Assembly (NCBI GenBank): GCA_046317875.1
Contig: JBKCVN010000013.1
Span: 62,001 to 126,000 of the forward strand
DNA length: 64,000 bases
Direction of reading: 5' to 3'
From: 2-01-FULL-41-14 sp046317875
Lineage (GTDB): Bacteria; Pseudomonadota; Alphaproteobacteria; UBA7879; UBA5542
Shown: positions 16,774-26,626 of the stretch, piece after piece
Position numbering within the stretch: position 1 is the stretch's first letter
Layout of the letters: each line of letters starts with the position of its first letter
The notes under the pieces: model-generated
Databases searched by the model: none
What the model saw: only the letters and a program-made list of their open reading frames with translations
Told to the model about the DNA's origin: nothing
Made by a program: the position numbers and the translations under genes

Positions 16774-18299
16774 AACCTACATATTATATTACTACTCCTA
16801 TTTATTACCCTAACAGCACTCCCCATATTGGGTCAGTTTACACCACTGTATGCTGTGACATGTTGGCCCGATTCAAAAGACTGGATGGCCACGAAGTCCA
16901 TTTTGTAACCGGCACCGATGAACATGGGCAAAAAGTTGAACAAGCAGCACTGGACAAAGGCCTAACCCCCCAAGAGTTTGTAGACGGCATCTCGGAGAAT
17001 TTCCGAAAAGTATTACCCCTTTACAATTTATCCTGCGATGACTTTATTCGCACCACAGAAGACCGTCACAAAAAGGGGGCCAGCGCTTTTTGGTCCAAAC
17101 TGGTGGAAAAAGGAGATATCTACCTAAGCCATTATGCAGGATGGTACTCGGTCCGAGACGAAACCTTTTATACAGAAAGCGAACTGGTGGATGGCAAGGC
17201 CCCCACAGGCGCCCCCGTGGAATGGGTGGAAGAACCCAGTTATTTTTTTCGTCTGTCGGCCTGGCAAGATCGTCTGTTGAAATTTTATGAAGAAAACCCC
17301 GATTTTATTGGCCCCGAATCCCGCCGTAACGAGGTGATCAGCTTCGTAAAAAGCGGTCTTAAAGACCTTTCCGTTTCCCGCACCACCTTTAAATGGGGCA
17401 TCCCCGTTCCCGGTGATGACCATCACATTATGTACGTATGGATTGATGCTTTAACAAATTATATTAATGCTGTGGGATACCCCGATACAGCCAACCCTAA
17501 TTTTCAGCGTTTTTGGCCTGCAAATCTGCATATGGTTGGTAAAGATATTTTGCGCTTTCATGCTGTATTCTGGCCTGCCTTTCTGATGGCGGCCGACTTG
17601 CCCCCACCCCAAAGGGTCTTTGCCCATGGATGGTGGACCGTGGAAGGCGAGAAAATGTCGAAGTCCTTAGGTAACGTTGTAGATCCCTATGAATTGGTGG
17701 GAAAATATGGAGCAGATATCGTTCGATATTTCTTAATCCGAGGCGTTTCTTTTGGCAGCGATGGCGATTTTTCCGAATCCGCCCTTGTTCAACGTGCCAA
17801 TTCCCAGTTATCCAATGAATTTGGAAACCTGGCCCAACGGACGCTCAGTATGGTTCATAAAAACTGCGGCGAGAAAATTCCCACTTTGGTCCAAGAATTC
17901 TCGTCAGAAGACCAAAAGCTATTGCTCCAAGCCCAAAACCTGCTGGCCACCTGTCGCACGTTTATAGAAAAACAAGAACTTCATAAATATGCCGATGAAG
18001 TCTGGAATATTGTATGGGCCGCCAATAAGTATATTGATGAACAGGCCCCCTGGACCCTGCGCAAAACGGATACCCAACGCATGGACGTGGTTCTTTATAC
18101 GGTTTTAGAGGTTCTCAGATACATAGCCATTTTGTTGCAGCCCATCATTCCGCATACTGCTGAAAAGCTATTAGATAGTTTGGGTGTCGCAAAAGATCAG
18201 CGCACCTTTTTAAATTTAATGCCAGCCCATTCCTTAAAGCAGGGTACACCTCTCTCTGCCCCCTCACCCCTGTTTCCACGCCTAGAAACCGAGAAATAA
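16770..18299 (+). CDS. metG: Methionine--tRNA ligase
   Basis: A 509-residue class I synthetase that charges tRNA-Met. The HIGH-type motif is PHIGSVYTT (about 17-25), KMSKS is at about 295-299, and FVTGTDEHGQKVEQAA is the conserved methionine-site block. The connective peptide lacks the CxxC zinc knuckles, placing it in the shorter, zinc-free bacterial type. The C-terminal anticodon-binding helical domain is complete, and there is no C-terminal tRNA-binding (EMAP/TRBP) extension. Overlaps holB by four bases. Confidence 0.96.
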   Translation: MKPTYYITTPIYYPNSTPHIGSVYTTVCCDMLARFKRLDGHEVHFVTGTDEHGQKVEQAALDKGLTPQEFVDGISENFRKVLPLYNLSCDDFIRTTEDRHKKGASAFWSKLVEKGDIYLSHYAGWYSVRDETFYTESELVDGKAPTGAPVEWVEEPSYFFRLSAWQDRLLKFYEENPDFIGPESRRNEVISFVKSGLKDLSVSRTTFKWGIPVPGDDHHIMYVWIDALTNYINAVGYPDTANPNFQRFWPANLHMVGKDILRFHAVFWPAFLMAADLPPPQRVFAHGWWTVEGEKMSKSLGNVVDPYELVGKYGADIVRYFLIRGVSFGSDGDFSESALVQRANSQLSNEFGNLAQRTLSMVHKNCGEKIPTLVQEFSSEDQKLLLQAQNLLATCRTFIEKQELHKYADEVWNIVWAANKYIDEQAPWTLRKTDTQRMDVVLYTVLEVLRYIAILLQPIIPHTAEKLLDSLGVAKDQRTFLNLMPAHSLKQGTPLSAPSPLFPRLETEK

Positions 18300-18301
18300 T
18301 C

Positions 18302-19093
18302 ATGTTTGTGGATAGCCATTGTCACCTGAATGATCCTAAATTTAAAGAGGATTTACCAGATCTTTTAGAACGCGCAAAAGCTATGCAGGTGGGGTGTATG
18401 CTGACCATTTCAACCGAGCTGAAAGAAGCAGAAGATTTGGAACAACTGTCCGAAACCTATGATCAAATTTATCATACAATTGGCGTACATCCTCATGAGG
18501 TAGAAAAAGAAGGGGTGCCATCTCTTGAATCTTTATTGACTAAGCTGCAACACCCCAAAGCTGTAGGTGTTGGAGAAACAGGCCTAGACTATTATTACGA
18601 ACACAGCAATCGAGCCCTGCAAAAAACCAGTTTCCAACATCATATCCAAGCCATGAAAGAAACGGGGCTTCCCCTCGTCATCCATTCGCGAAATGCGGAA
18701 GAAGATATTCTTCAGCTATTAAAGGAAGAGAACATCCAACAGTATAACAATCCAGGTGTCATTCATTGTTTCAGTGGAACGGCTGCCTTTGCCAAAGCCA
18801 CCTTGGATCTAGGGTTCTACATTTCTTTATCGGGTATTCTTACGTTCAAAAACGCCGAGGAACTGAGGGAAATTGCGAAAACCATTCCCTTGGATCGGGT
18901 TCTGATTGAAACAGATGCCCCCTACCTGGCGCCTATTCCCCATCGAGGCAAACGGAATGAACCTGCCTTTGTGGTCCACACAGCCGAACATTTGGCTAAC
19001 CTAAAAGGGGTCCCGCTTAAAACAATACAGCAGGACACTACCCAGAACTTTTTTAGGCTCTTTTCAAAAGCAAAGAAGGAAAATTTCATATGA
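18302..19093 (+). CDS. TatD family metal-dependent hydrolase
   Basis: A 263-residue TIM-barrel hydrolase of the TatD/YcfH type, a family with metal-dependent DNase activity. The metal-binding start FVDSHCHLND, then AVGVGETGLDYYY, PLVIHSRNAEEDI, GVIHCFSGT and ETDAPYLAPIPHRGKRNEP are all present, so the active site appears intact. The gene begins two bases after the metG stop and overlaps the next gene by four bases, in the conserved metG-tatD-MBL order. Confidence 0.92.
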   Translation: MFVDSHCHLNDPKFKEDLPDLLERAKAMQVGCMLTISTELKEAEDLEQLSETYDQIYHTIGVHPHEVEKEGVPSLESLLTKLQHPKAVGVGETGLDYYYEHSNRALQKTSFQHHIQAMKETGLPLVIHSRNAEEDILQLLKEENIQQYNNPGVIHCFSGTAAFAKATLDLGFYISLSGILTFKNAEELREIAKTIPLDRVLIETDAPYLAPIPHRGKRNEPAFVVHTAEHLANLKGVPLKTIQQDTTQNFFRLFSKAKKENFI

Positions 19094-19857
19094 AGGTCAT
19101 TGTTCTTGGATGTGGGCACGCCTGTGGCACGCCCTTGATTGGTGAGCTATGGATGAATTGTAACCCCCACAATCCCCGCAATCGACGCACCCGACCTTCA
19201 ATCATTCTTCAGCACCATCATAAAAATATTTTAATTGATTCTTCGCCCGATTTAAGACACCAACTTTTGCGTGAAGGGATTACGTCCATTCACTCCACTC
19301 TCTACACCCATTCCCACAGCGACCATGCGCATGGCATTAATGATCTAGGGATTATCAGCCGCATCGAACAACGCCTGATTCCCGTATTCATGGATCGTGA
19401 AACGTTTGCGGCTTTGAACCAATCTTTTGGTCATGCCTTCCATAATGATATCCCTCACTATGCCCCTTTTTTGGAAAAACATATCATTAAACCACAAGAA
19501 GAATTCTCTTCAGGTGGGCTTACTTTTTTGCCCTTTGAACAAGATCATGGGTATGGCATTTCCTTAGGGTTCAGGGTCGGTGATTTTGCCTATTCTACCG
19601 ATGCGAAAACCTTGCCTGAAGAAGCTTTTCAGGCCTTGAAAGGTGTTAAAACCTGGATTGTGGATTGCTTGTCTGAACAACCACACCCCACACACTCGCA
19701 CCTTGAACAAACATTGGAATGGATTCAACGGGTAAAACCTGAGCGGGCGATCCTGACCCACCTGGGGCCCGTATTAGATTATGATGCCTTGTTGGCCAAA
19801 CTCCCCAAAGGGGTAGAGCCTGCCTATGATGGCATGCAAATAGATATTCCTGTTTAA
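19090..19857 (+). CDS. MBL-fold metallohydrolase (PhnP-like)
   Basis: A 255-residue metallo-beta-lactamase-fold hydrolase. It begins VIVLGCGHACGTP, carries the metal motif THSHSDHAHG (about 73-82), and later has FEQDHGYGISLGFRVGDFAYSTD and AILTHLGPVLDYD with the remaining ligands. This resembles the PhnP-type phosphodiesterases that routinely follow tatD in alphaproteobacteria. The natural substrate is not known. It overlaps tatD at its start, and its stop overlaps convergently with the aminopeptidase on the other strand. Confidence 0.88.
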   Translation: MKVIVLGCGHACGTPLIGELWMNCNPHNPRNRRTRPSIILQHHHKNILIDSSPDLRHQLLREGITSIHSTLYTHSHSDHAHGINDLGIISRIEQRLIPVFMDRETFAALNQSFGHAFHNDIPHYAPFLEKHIIKPQEEFSSGGLTFLPFEQDHGYGISLGFRVGDFAYSTDAKTLPEEAFQALKGVKTWIVDCLSEQPHPTHSHLEQTLEWIQRVKPERAILTHLGPVLDYDALLAKLPKGVEPAYDGMQIDIPV

Positions 19858-21227
19858 CTGAGCGTTTTTAGAAACTCGTATACCGCCCGAAGTCCCATCA
19901 CTTCTCCGCCTTCTGGGCGACCGGGTTTTGAACTCAGATTCCAGGCCATCATATCCAAATGAGCCCATTGAACATCCTCGGACACAAATTTTTTCACAAA
20001 TAAAGCTGCCGTAATGGCCCCTGCATAGCCCCCACTAGAGCAACTATTGGTGTCAGCAATCGCACTACGTAAAAGCGATGCATATCCCTCCCAAAGGGGA
20101 AGCTCCCACACAGGGTCCTGGGCCTTTTCCCCTGCTTGTTTCAATTTTGTGGCCATTTCTGTGTGATTGCAAAACAAAGCCGATAATTCTGTCCCCACAG
20201 CCACGCGCGCTGCCCCCGTTAATGTGGCAAAATCAAATAAGTAATCTGGCTTTTCTTCGCAAGCGGCCGTTAAGGCGTCCGCCAGTAATAACCGGCCCTC
20301 GGCATCCGTATCCCCGATTTCAACCGTTAATCCCTTACGTGAGGTGATGACATCACTGGGACGATAGGCATTTCCACTGATCGAGTTTTCAGCTAGAGGC
20401 AAAATAACCCTCAGTCGTAGGGGCAGTTTCGTCCGCATAATGAGGTCAGCTAACCCTAAGGCTTGGGCCGCACCCCCCATGTCTTTTTTCATAAGGCTCA
20501 TATTGCCGGCTGATTTAATATCCAGCCCCCCCGTATCAAAGGTCACCCCTTTCCCCACCAACGTAACTTTGGGGTGATTTTCATTTCCCCACACCATATC
20601 TACCACATGGGGTTTGTGATCAGAGGCCCTCCCCACAGCATGAACCAATGGGTATTGTTGCTCTAGATCTGTTCCTTTAATAGTCTGGACCTTAGCTCCA
20701 TTTTTTTTGGCAACCTTCTGTGCAATATCTGCAAAAGCTTGGGGTGTAAGATCACAAGCGGGCATATTAATCCAATCTCGAACCCTACAGGAGACGTCCA
20801 ATAGAGTTTCTAAAGAATCTAGGCATCCCTCAGGCACCCATAAGGTGGGATGGCTTGCAGGTTTCTGGTCTTGGGTTTTATAGGATAAAAAAGTGTACTG
20901 TTCCAAACCCCACCCTAAAGCTAAGGGTGCATAGTCCTCTTTTGCTATGTTTTCAAATACATAAGTATACTCTTTGGGCACACCCCGGGCTATTTGAGCA
21001 CCTTCCCACATGGAAACAGTTTCTGAAGCTCCCCATAAAACTTTCGCCAACCGCCCTGTTTCATCGGGAATCAAGCATATTTGGGCCAAACCTGCCTTAA
21101 AGCCCAAGGTATCAATCCATTTTTTTTCCACGGAAGATAAGTGGTGCTGAAACTGTGAAAATTCCGGGCCCTTAATAAAAAAAATAGGAACCGAATGTTG
21201 TTTTTTTAGTGTATAGACTTGACTCAT
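19854..21227 (-). CDS. Leucyl aminopeptidase family (M17) peptidase
   Basis: About 457 residues from the ATG at 21227, preferred over a frame extended to 21260 because AGAGGT lies just upstream and the longer start would run into the divergent gene. The C-terminal catalytic domain has VTLVGKGVTFDTGGLDIKSA, the catalytic block GDTDAEGRLLLADAL and DFATLTGAARVAVG, which contain the paired metal ligands and catalytic Lys/Arg of M17 enzymes. The N-terminal domain is divergent from classical PepA, closer to the PepB-like or short alphaproteobacterial group. Cytoplasmic; it releases N-terminal amino acids. Confidence 0.9.
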   Translation of the reverse strand: MSQVYTLKKQHSVPIFFIKGPEFSQFQHHLSSVEKKWIDTLGFKAGLAQICLIPDETGRLAKVLWGASETVSMWEGAQIARGVPKEYTYVFENIAKEDYAPLALGWGLEQYTFLSYKTQDQKPASHPTLWVPEGCLDSLETLLDVSCRVRDWINMPACDLTPQAFADIAQKVAKKNGAKVQTIKGTDLEQQYPLVHAVGRASDHKPHVVDMVWGNENHPKVTLVGKGVTFDTGGLDIKSAGNMSLMKKDMGGAAQALGLADLIMRTKLPLRLRVILPLAENSISGNAYRPSDVITSRKGLTVEIGDTDAEGRLLLADALTAACEEKPDYLFDFATLTGAARVAVGTELSALFCNHTEMATKLKQAGEKAQDPVWELPLWEGYASLLRSAIADTNSCSSGGYAGAITAALFVKKFVSEDVQWAHLDMMAWNLSSKPGRPEGGEVMGLRAVYEFLKTLS

Positions 21228-21258
21228 GTAAACCTCTTGCTCTACCTTTCTTTGTACC

Positions 21259-22095
21259 ATGACACATTCGTTTTCCCCAAATACTTCCGACCACTTCCGG
21301 CATATTGCTAATGCTTATTCCCATTTTTTAATTGATATGTGGGGGGTTGTTCATAATGGGGTTGAATCCCTTCCCGGTGCTCTTGATTGCTTGGAAAACC
21401 TCAAAGCCCATGACAAGACAATTCTGTTTATTACTAATTCTTCACGCCCGGCCGCTGACCTGGCCCACCTGGTTTCCGGAATGGGCATTCATCCTGGCCG
21501 CCACTATGATTATATCCACAGTTCGGGGGATGCGGTTATCGAAGGACTTCAAACCCTCCATCCGGATTTAAAAGGCAAGCCCTATTATTATTTGGGCGAT
21601 ACGGTTCATGGGCATCCCTTGCTTCCTTTTGTCTCCGGCGACTCCACCCCCAATCTGGATCAGGCAGCCTATATTTTATTTACAGCCCTTACCCCCTTCA
21701 CCGATATGGTACTCGAAGAAGCCCTAAAACTGAATTTACCCTTGATATGCGCCAACCCCGATGTGGTCGCTATTCATGGGAAAAATCTGTCCTACTGTCC
21801 AGGGCTCGCTGCCCAAAAGTACGAAAAACAAGGCGGAAATGTCATTTACTATGGCAAGCCCTATCCCCCCATTTATGAATCTGCTTTAAAGAAAATGGGG
21901 TCCCCATCCCTGAAAAATGTGGTGGCAGTGGGCGATGGTCTACATACGGATATTCAAGGCGCACAAACCATGAAGATCGATAGTGTCTTGATTCATGGGG
22001 GCATCCATCAAGGTGACTCCCTGGAAATATTACAAAAGAAATTCCAAACAGAAAATATTTACCCCCACTATATTTTGCCCAGATTTTGTTGGTAA
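21259..22095 (+). CDS. HAD-IIA family phosphatase (TIGR01459-like)
   Basis: A 278-residue HAD hydrolase. Motif I appears as FLIDMWGVVHNG (D-x-W rather than D-x-D, characteristic of the alphaproteobacterial TIGR01459 group). Motif II is FITNSSRPA, and the C-terminal motif VVAVGDGLHTDIQGA supplies the acidic metal ligands. The cap follows the HAD-IIA pattern of NagD-like enzymes. The substrate is unknown; a sugar phosphate or nucleotide is plausible. It is divergent from the aminopeptidase gene. Confidence 0.85.
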   Translation: MTHSFSPNTSDHFRHIANAYSHFLIDMWGVVHNGVESLPGALDCLENLKAHDKTILFITNSSRPAADLAHLVSGMGIHPGRHYDYIHSSGDAVIEGLQTLHPDLKGKPYYYLGDTVHGHPLLPFVSGDSTPNLDQAAYILFTALTPFTDMVLEEALKLNLPLICANPDVVAIHGKNLSYCPGLAAQKYEKQGGNVIYYGKPYPPIYESALKKMGSPSLKNVVAVGDGLHTDIQGAQTMKIDSVLIHGGIHQGDSLEILQKKFQTENIYPHYILPRFCW

Positions 22096-22166
22096 AACAT
22101 AATCATTGAACTTTCTAATATACCCATGTATTTTAGAAAAAATTGTAGTATCCGGAGATTTAGGCA

Positions 22167-22835
22167 ATGTCGAACATCTTAGAAGAAATTAAGCAAGAAG
22201 TAGAACAAGAACGATGGATGGCACTTTGGAAAAAGTATCAAAATCACGTTTATAGCGCCATTGCAGGGATCCTGGTCCTTAGTGCCGGAATTATGTGGTG
22301 GCAAAACAATGAAACGGCCAAAATTTCTGCCCAATCTAATGATTACACCCAAGCCCTTATGATGGTAGAGTCCGACCCCAACCGGGCTTTTAAAATTTTT
22401 GAAAACATTCCCTCTAAAGGTGAAACCATTTATGCCACCCTTGCCCGTTTTTGGGTGGCCTCCATTCTTCTAGAACGTGGCGATCAAAAAGGCGCAAAGG
22501 ATCTTTATGAGATTATTTATAAAAATTCCAGCGGACTTTTCACTTCGGGCAAGAAAAAAGCCCTGGGACAATTGGCTCATTTAAAAAGTCTTTATATCGA
22601 TATCGATACCGTGGATCCTGAAGTCATCATTCAGAAAGCCAAACCCTATGCTGAAAAAAATTCAGCATGGAAAGGCTTGGCTCATGAACTTTTAGGCCTG
22701 GCCCATTTGAAAAAAGGCAACAAAACAGAAGCCTTGGCACATCTAACCCAAATCACATCAGATACCACCACACCAGCCCCTGTTAAAATTCGGGCTCAGG
22801 CCATTATTAACTATTTACATACACACCAATCATAA
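22167..22835 (+). CDS. YfgM-like tetratricopeptide membrane protein
   Basis: A 222-residue protein with a short cytoplasmic N-terminus rich in Glu/Gln/Lys, one membrane helix (about 28-46, YSAIAGILVLSAGIMWW) and a periplasmic helical domain with TPR-like repeats (for example GLAHELLGLAHLKKGNKTEA). It corresponds to the DUF2133/YfgM family, an ancillary envelope protein around the SecYEG-periplasmic chaperone network. The yfgM-bamB-der order is a conserved synteny and supports the call. The ribosome site is GGAGATTTAGGC. Confidence 0.85.
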   Translation: MSNILEEIKQEVEQERWMALWKKYQNHVYSAIAGILVLSAGIMWWQNNETAKISAQSNDYTQALMMVESDPNRAFKIFENIPSKGETIYATLARFWVASILLERGDQKGAKDLYEIIYKNSSGLFTSGKKKALGQLAHLKSLYIDIDTVDPEVIIQKAKPYAEKNSAWKGLAHELLGLAHLKKGNKTEALAHLTQITSDTTTPAPVKIRAQAIINYLHTHQS

Positions 22836-22837
22836 CT

Positions 22838-24151
22838 ATGAATCTATTTTTCAATTTTTTACTTTTTGTAGGCACGCCTCTTCTTCTGTTATTGCAGGGA
22901 TGTACAACATCAAAAGAACCCTTGGTTGGAAAAAGAACCGAGCTTATGCCCACAACTGTATCATTGGAAAAAGATCCTGAAGCGGAAAGCATAGAAGTCA
23001 CCATAGAAGACCCCGTTGCAAATATGGACTGGCCCCAACCAGACTATAATGCCGCCCATAAAATGCCCCATGTGGAAGCGGGCGATTTAAAAAATTTGGT
23101 TTGGAAAACTAGCATTGGCCAAGGCAACACAAGCACTGGCTTTTTATTGTCTACTCCCCTCATAGAAAATGACACCATCTTTACCCTTGATACAGAAGGA
23201 TATGTAAAAGCCAAAAGTTTGCAAACGGGCAAAGATATCTGGCGCCATCGTCTTGAAATGAAAAATCGTAAGGAAAATTGTTCAGGCGGCGGGATTTCCC
23301 TTGGCGATGGTAAAGTATTTGCTGCTTTCTCTTCAGCAGATGTTGTTGCTTTAAATAACAGCACCGGTGAGGTTATATGGCAGACTACGCTTGCCCATTC
23401 GATCCGATCGGCCCCGACTTACTACAAAGGATTCCTGTATTTAATCACTAAAAACAATCGTTTGATTTGCCTTAGTGCTGCCAGTGGCGAAAAAATATGG
23501 CAACAAGAAGGCAGTGAACATTCATGTGCCCTCGTAGGGGGAGGCGCCCCCGCCCTTCAATACGACACCTTAATTGCCCCCTATTCTTCTGGGGAAATAT
23601 ACGCCTTAAAGCGCGAGAATGGCTTCCCACTGTGGGCAGAATCCCTCAGCGCCCTCAGAGTATTTAGTTCCGCCTCCATGGTATCCCATATCAAGGCGTC
23701 TCCCGTGATCGACCAAGATATGATTATTGCCTTGTCCCAAAGCGGAAGAATGGTGGGTATGGAATATCGAAGTGGGAATATCATATGGGAACGGGAAATT
23801 CGCGGAACCTCCACGCCGGTTGTTCATGGATCTTTTATTTTTATGGTTACTACCGATCATCAAGCCCTGTGCCTCGTACGTGATTCAGGCAAAATTGTAT
23901 GGGTTACAAAACTGCCCGGTTATGGAACGAACATAAACACGTCCAGCAAATTATCCTATGCAGGTCCTGTACTCGCAGGTCATAAGCTGCTCATTTGCGG
24001 CTCGGAAGGTAAAGCCTTTTTCTTAAAACCCGCAACAGGCGAGATGATCAACCAAATCAACCTACCCGGTCCGTGCTACCTTCCCCCTATTGTGGCCAAC
24101 AAAGTCGCCTATTTCTTAACTGAATCAGGCACCCTTGCGGCTTTCGAATAA
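22838..24151 (+). CDS. bamB: Outer membrane protein assembly factor BamB
   Basis: A 437-residue lipoprotein with lipobox LLLQGC at about residues 17-22. An unusually acidic linker follows, then an eight-bladed PQQ-type beta-propeller with repeated 'G..iW' blade ends (TGKDIWRHRL, TGEVIWQTTL, SGEKIWQQEG, SGNIIWEREI, SGKIVWVTKL). BamB is the outer-membrane lipoprotein that helps BamA fold barrel proteins. Adjacency to a YfgM-like gene and to der is the usual bacterial arrangement. The start is two bases after the preceding stop. Confidence 0.94.
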   Translation: MNLFFNFLLFVGTPLLLLLQGCTTSKEPLVGKRTELMPTTVSLEKDPEAESIEVTIEDPVANMDWPQPDYNAAHKMPHVEAGDLKNLVWKTSIGQGNTSTGFLLSTPLIENDTIFTLDTEGYVKAKSLQTGKDIWRHRLEMKNRKENCSGGGISLGDGKVFAAFSSADVVALNNSTGEVIWQTTLAHSIRSAPTYYKGFLYLITKNNRLICLSAASGEKIWQQEGSEHSCALVGGGAPALQYDTLIAPYSSGEIYALKRENGFPLWAESLSALRVFSSASMVSHIKASPVIDQDMIIALSQSGRMVGMEYRSGNIIWEREIRGTSTPVVHGSFIFMVTTDHQALCLVRDSGKIVWVTKLPGYGTNINTSSKLSYAGPVLAGHKLLICGSEGKAFFLKPATGEMINQINLPGPCYLPPIVANKVAYFLTESGTLAAFE

Positions 24152-24152
24152 A

Positions 24153-25550
24153 ATGATCACGATTGCCCTGATTGGGCGCCCCAATGTGGGCAAATCTACT
24201 CTTTTTAACCGCTTGGTTGGAAAGAAAGTAGCCCTAGTTCATGACGAACCAGGGGTAACGCGCGATCGTCGATTTGGCACAGGACAGATAGCGGATATTA
24301 CTTTCCAGTTGATTGATACACCGGGCGTAGAATCGGCCAATCTTTCAAAATCGGCATCCATATTATCAGCGGGTTTGTGGCAACAAACCGAGCATGCCAT
24401 AAAGGATGCAGACTTATTGTTATTCATTCTGGATGGCCGGGAGGGCGTAACGGCTTTGGATGAAGAATTTGCCCGTAAAATCAGGAAATCGGGAAAAGCC
24501 TGCCGTATTGTTGTGAATAAAGCCGAAGGCAAGGCCGCGGATCAAACTCTTTTCGAATCTGAACAGTTGGGTTTTGGTTCCCCCGTCCCCGTGTCAGCCG
24601 AGCATGGCGAAGGCTTAGTGTTGCTTTATGAAGTGATTCGGGATTTCGAAGACACATCTGAGCTTTCTAATCTCACCATGCCCGAAGAATTGGGGTCAGA
24701 AAACGATCTAAACCCGCAAGATCAACAACACCCCCTCAAACCCTTTAATATTGCCATTGTGGGACGCCCGAATGCGGGGAAATCAACCCTTATTAATCAA
24801 ATTCTTAAAGAGGAACGCTTTCTAACGGGCCCTACGGCCGGGCTTACGCGGGATACTCAATCCGTTTCCCTAAAATGGCAAGGCCGGGATATCGAGCTAT
24901 TTGATACTGCAGGCCTTCGTAAGAAAGCCAAAGTCCATACCGTGCTAGAAAAAATGTCTGCCCGTGAAACAGAAAGGGCGATTCAATTTGCAGAAGCCGT
25001 ATGTCTGGTGATTGATGCCACCACCCCCCTCGAGCGCCAAGATCTTACCCTTGCCCATCATGTGGTTGGTGAAGGACGTATTTTGCTTTTAGTCCTGAAT
25101 AAAATTGACCTTCTTCCCGACGTAGATTCTTTTTTAAAAGAAATGCGTCTTCGCATTAAAGAAGAGCTTCCCCAGGTGGTGCAGCTGTGCATGGTTCATG
25201 TTTCTGCTTTGGCAGGCCGGAATATTGATAAAATATTCATCAAATTATTCGAGCTTCATGAAACTTGGAACCAGCGCATTTCAACAGGAAAACTTAATAA
25301 TTGGCTAACGGCTATCCAAGCCCATCATCCCCCGCCCTTGGCCAAAGGTCGACGAATCAAGATTCGGTATATGACCCAAATCAAAACACGTCCGCCCACC
25401 TTTGTGCTGTTTGTCAGCCAAGCTAAAGAGCTGCCCGAAAGCTATCTCAGATATTTAAAGAACAGATTGGCTAAGGATTTTGGGCTGCATGGCGTGCCCT
25501 TACGACTATCGCCTCGATCTGGCAAAAACCCTTTTGCCGATAAAGACTAG
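24153..25550 (+). CDS. der: Ribosome-associated GTPase Der
   Basis: A 465-residue double-GTPase for 50S subunit assembly. The first G domain starts at ALIGRPNVGKSTLFN (about 6-20) and the second at AIVGRPNAGKSTLIN (about 200-214). Both are followed by DTPG/DTAG motifs, NKxE/NKID guanine-specificity motifs and a C-terminal KH-like domain (KTRPPTFVLFVSQ). The ATG at 24153 is used rather than the TTG at 24135, which lies inside bamB; the real start follows the bamB stop by one base. Confidence 0.96.
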   Translation: MITIALIGRPNVGKSTLFNRLVGKKVALVHDEPGVTRDRRFGTGQIADITFQLIDTPGVESANLSKSASILSAGLWQQTEHAIKDADLLLFILDGREGVTALDEEFARKIRKSGKACRIVVNKAEGKAADQTLFESEQLGFGSPVPVSAEHGEGLVLLYEVIRDFEDTSELSNLTMPEELGSENDLNPQDQQHPLKPFNIAIVGRPNAGKSTLINQILKEERFLTGPTAGLTRDTQSVSLKWQGRDIELFDTAGLRKKAKVHTVLEKMSARETERAIQFAEAVCLVIDATTPLERQDLTLAHHVVGEGRILLLVLNKIDLLPDVDSFLKEMRLRIKEELPQVVQLCMVHVSALAGRNIDKIFIKLFELHETWNQRISTGKLNNWLTAIQAHHPPPLAKGRRIKIRYMTQIKTRPPTFVLFVSQAKELPESYLRYLKNRLAKDFGLHGVPLRLSPRSGKNPFADKD

Positions 25551-25627
25551 TTTAAGAAATTTATTTACCCTTAACTTAAATTTTGTATCTGTGAACCGAG
25601 ATTTCTCAACACCCTTGGGCATCCCTC

Positions 25628-26626
25628 TTAAACTGGCAGGCCCATGGCCTTTTTCACATCTCTCAGAATACCATTAGCCACTTGATTTGCTTTAGACGCC
25701 CCCTCCTCTAAAATAGCATGCACATGATAGGGGGAACTTTTAATTTCAAAAAACTTTTCACGAATGGGGCTTAAAACAGTGTCACACACATAGGCTAAGG
25801 ATTCTTTAAATTCAGAAAAATTCTTGCCCGCATAAACATCACAGACGGCTTGAGGCGCAATATTTTTTAAGGCGGCATAAATATGAATCAAGTTTTCCAC
25901 TTCTGCGCGACCTTCCAGGGCATCGGCGGAAGCGGGAAAGGAGCCTGTGTCTGTGGTCGCCTTTTTGATTTTTTTGTAAATAGTGTCCCGATCATCTAAT
26001 AGATTCAAACGTGACCCCTCAGCTGGGTCTGATTTGCTCATTTTTTTTAGACCATCTTTAAGGCTCATCACCCGTGTGGCAGGACCCAGTATTTGAGGCT
26101 CGGGGGCTATTAACAATTCTTGCTTATAGGTTCTGTTCATTAATTGGGCCAGATCACGGGCCAGCTCAAGATGTTGTTTTTGATCTTCGCCCACAGGCAC
26201 ATGGGTTGCGCCATAAGTTAAAATATCCGCCGCCATTAACACAGGATAAGCATAAAGGCCCAACTTTTGCTTATCTTGCTGTGAACCTGCCTTGTCCTTG
26301 TACTGTGTCATGCGGTTCAACCATCCCAAGGGCGTATGACAAGCCAAGAACCAACAAAGCTCGGTATGGGCTGGCACCATGCTTTGAATAAAGATGGTAC
26401 TTTTTTTTGGCTCAATACCAGCCGCAATATAGGTGATTGCCGTATCAATAATATGTGCTTTCAGTTGTACCGGATCTTGGGGCACAGTGATGGCGTGTAA
26501 ATCCACCACGCAAAAAAAAGATTCGGCCTGGTGCTGAAGGGTAACCCAATTTCTCAAAGCCCCTAGATAATTGCCTAGGTGCAGATGGGCCGTGGGTTGA
26601 ATGCCTGATAAAATTCGTTTTGTCAT
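25628..26626 (-). CDS. trpS: Tryptophan--tRNA ligase
   Basis: A 332-residue class Ic synthetase that charges tRNA-Trp. The HIGH-type motif is HLGNYLGAL (about 15-23) and KMSKSDP lies at about 194-200. The tryptophan-pocket segments GLYAYPVLMAADILTYGATHVPVGEDQKQH and RVMSLKDG (seen as separate conserved blocks) are in order. Length is normal. Its start overlaps the end of murJ by four bases on the same strand; murJ-trpS is a common alphaproteobacterial pair. Confidence 0.96.
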   Translation of the reverse strand: MTKRILSGIQPTAHLHLGNYLGALRNWVTLQHQAESFFCVVDLHAITVPQDPVQLKAHIIDTAITYIAAGIEPKKSTIFIQSMVPAHTELCWFLACHTPLGWLNRMTQYKDKAGSQQDKQKLGLYAYPVLMAADILTYGATHVPVGEDQKQHLELARDLAQLMNRTYKQELLIAPEPQILGPATRVMSLKDGLKKMSKSDPAEGSRLNLLDDRDTIYKKIKKATTDTGSFPASADALEGRAEVENLIHIYAALKNIAPQAVCDVYAGKNFSEFKESLAYVCDTVLSPIREKFFEIKSSPYHVHAILEEGASKANQVANGILRDVKKAMGLPV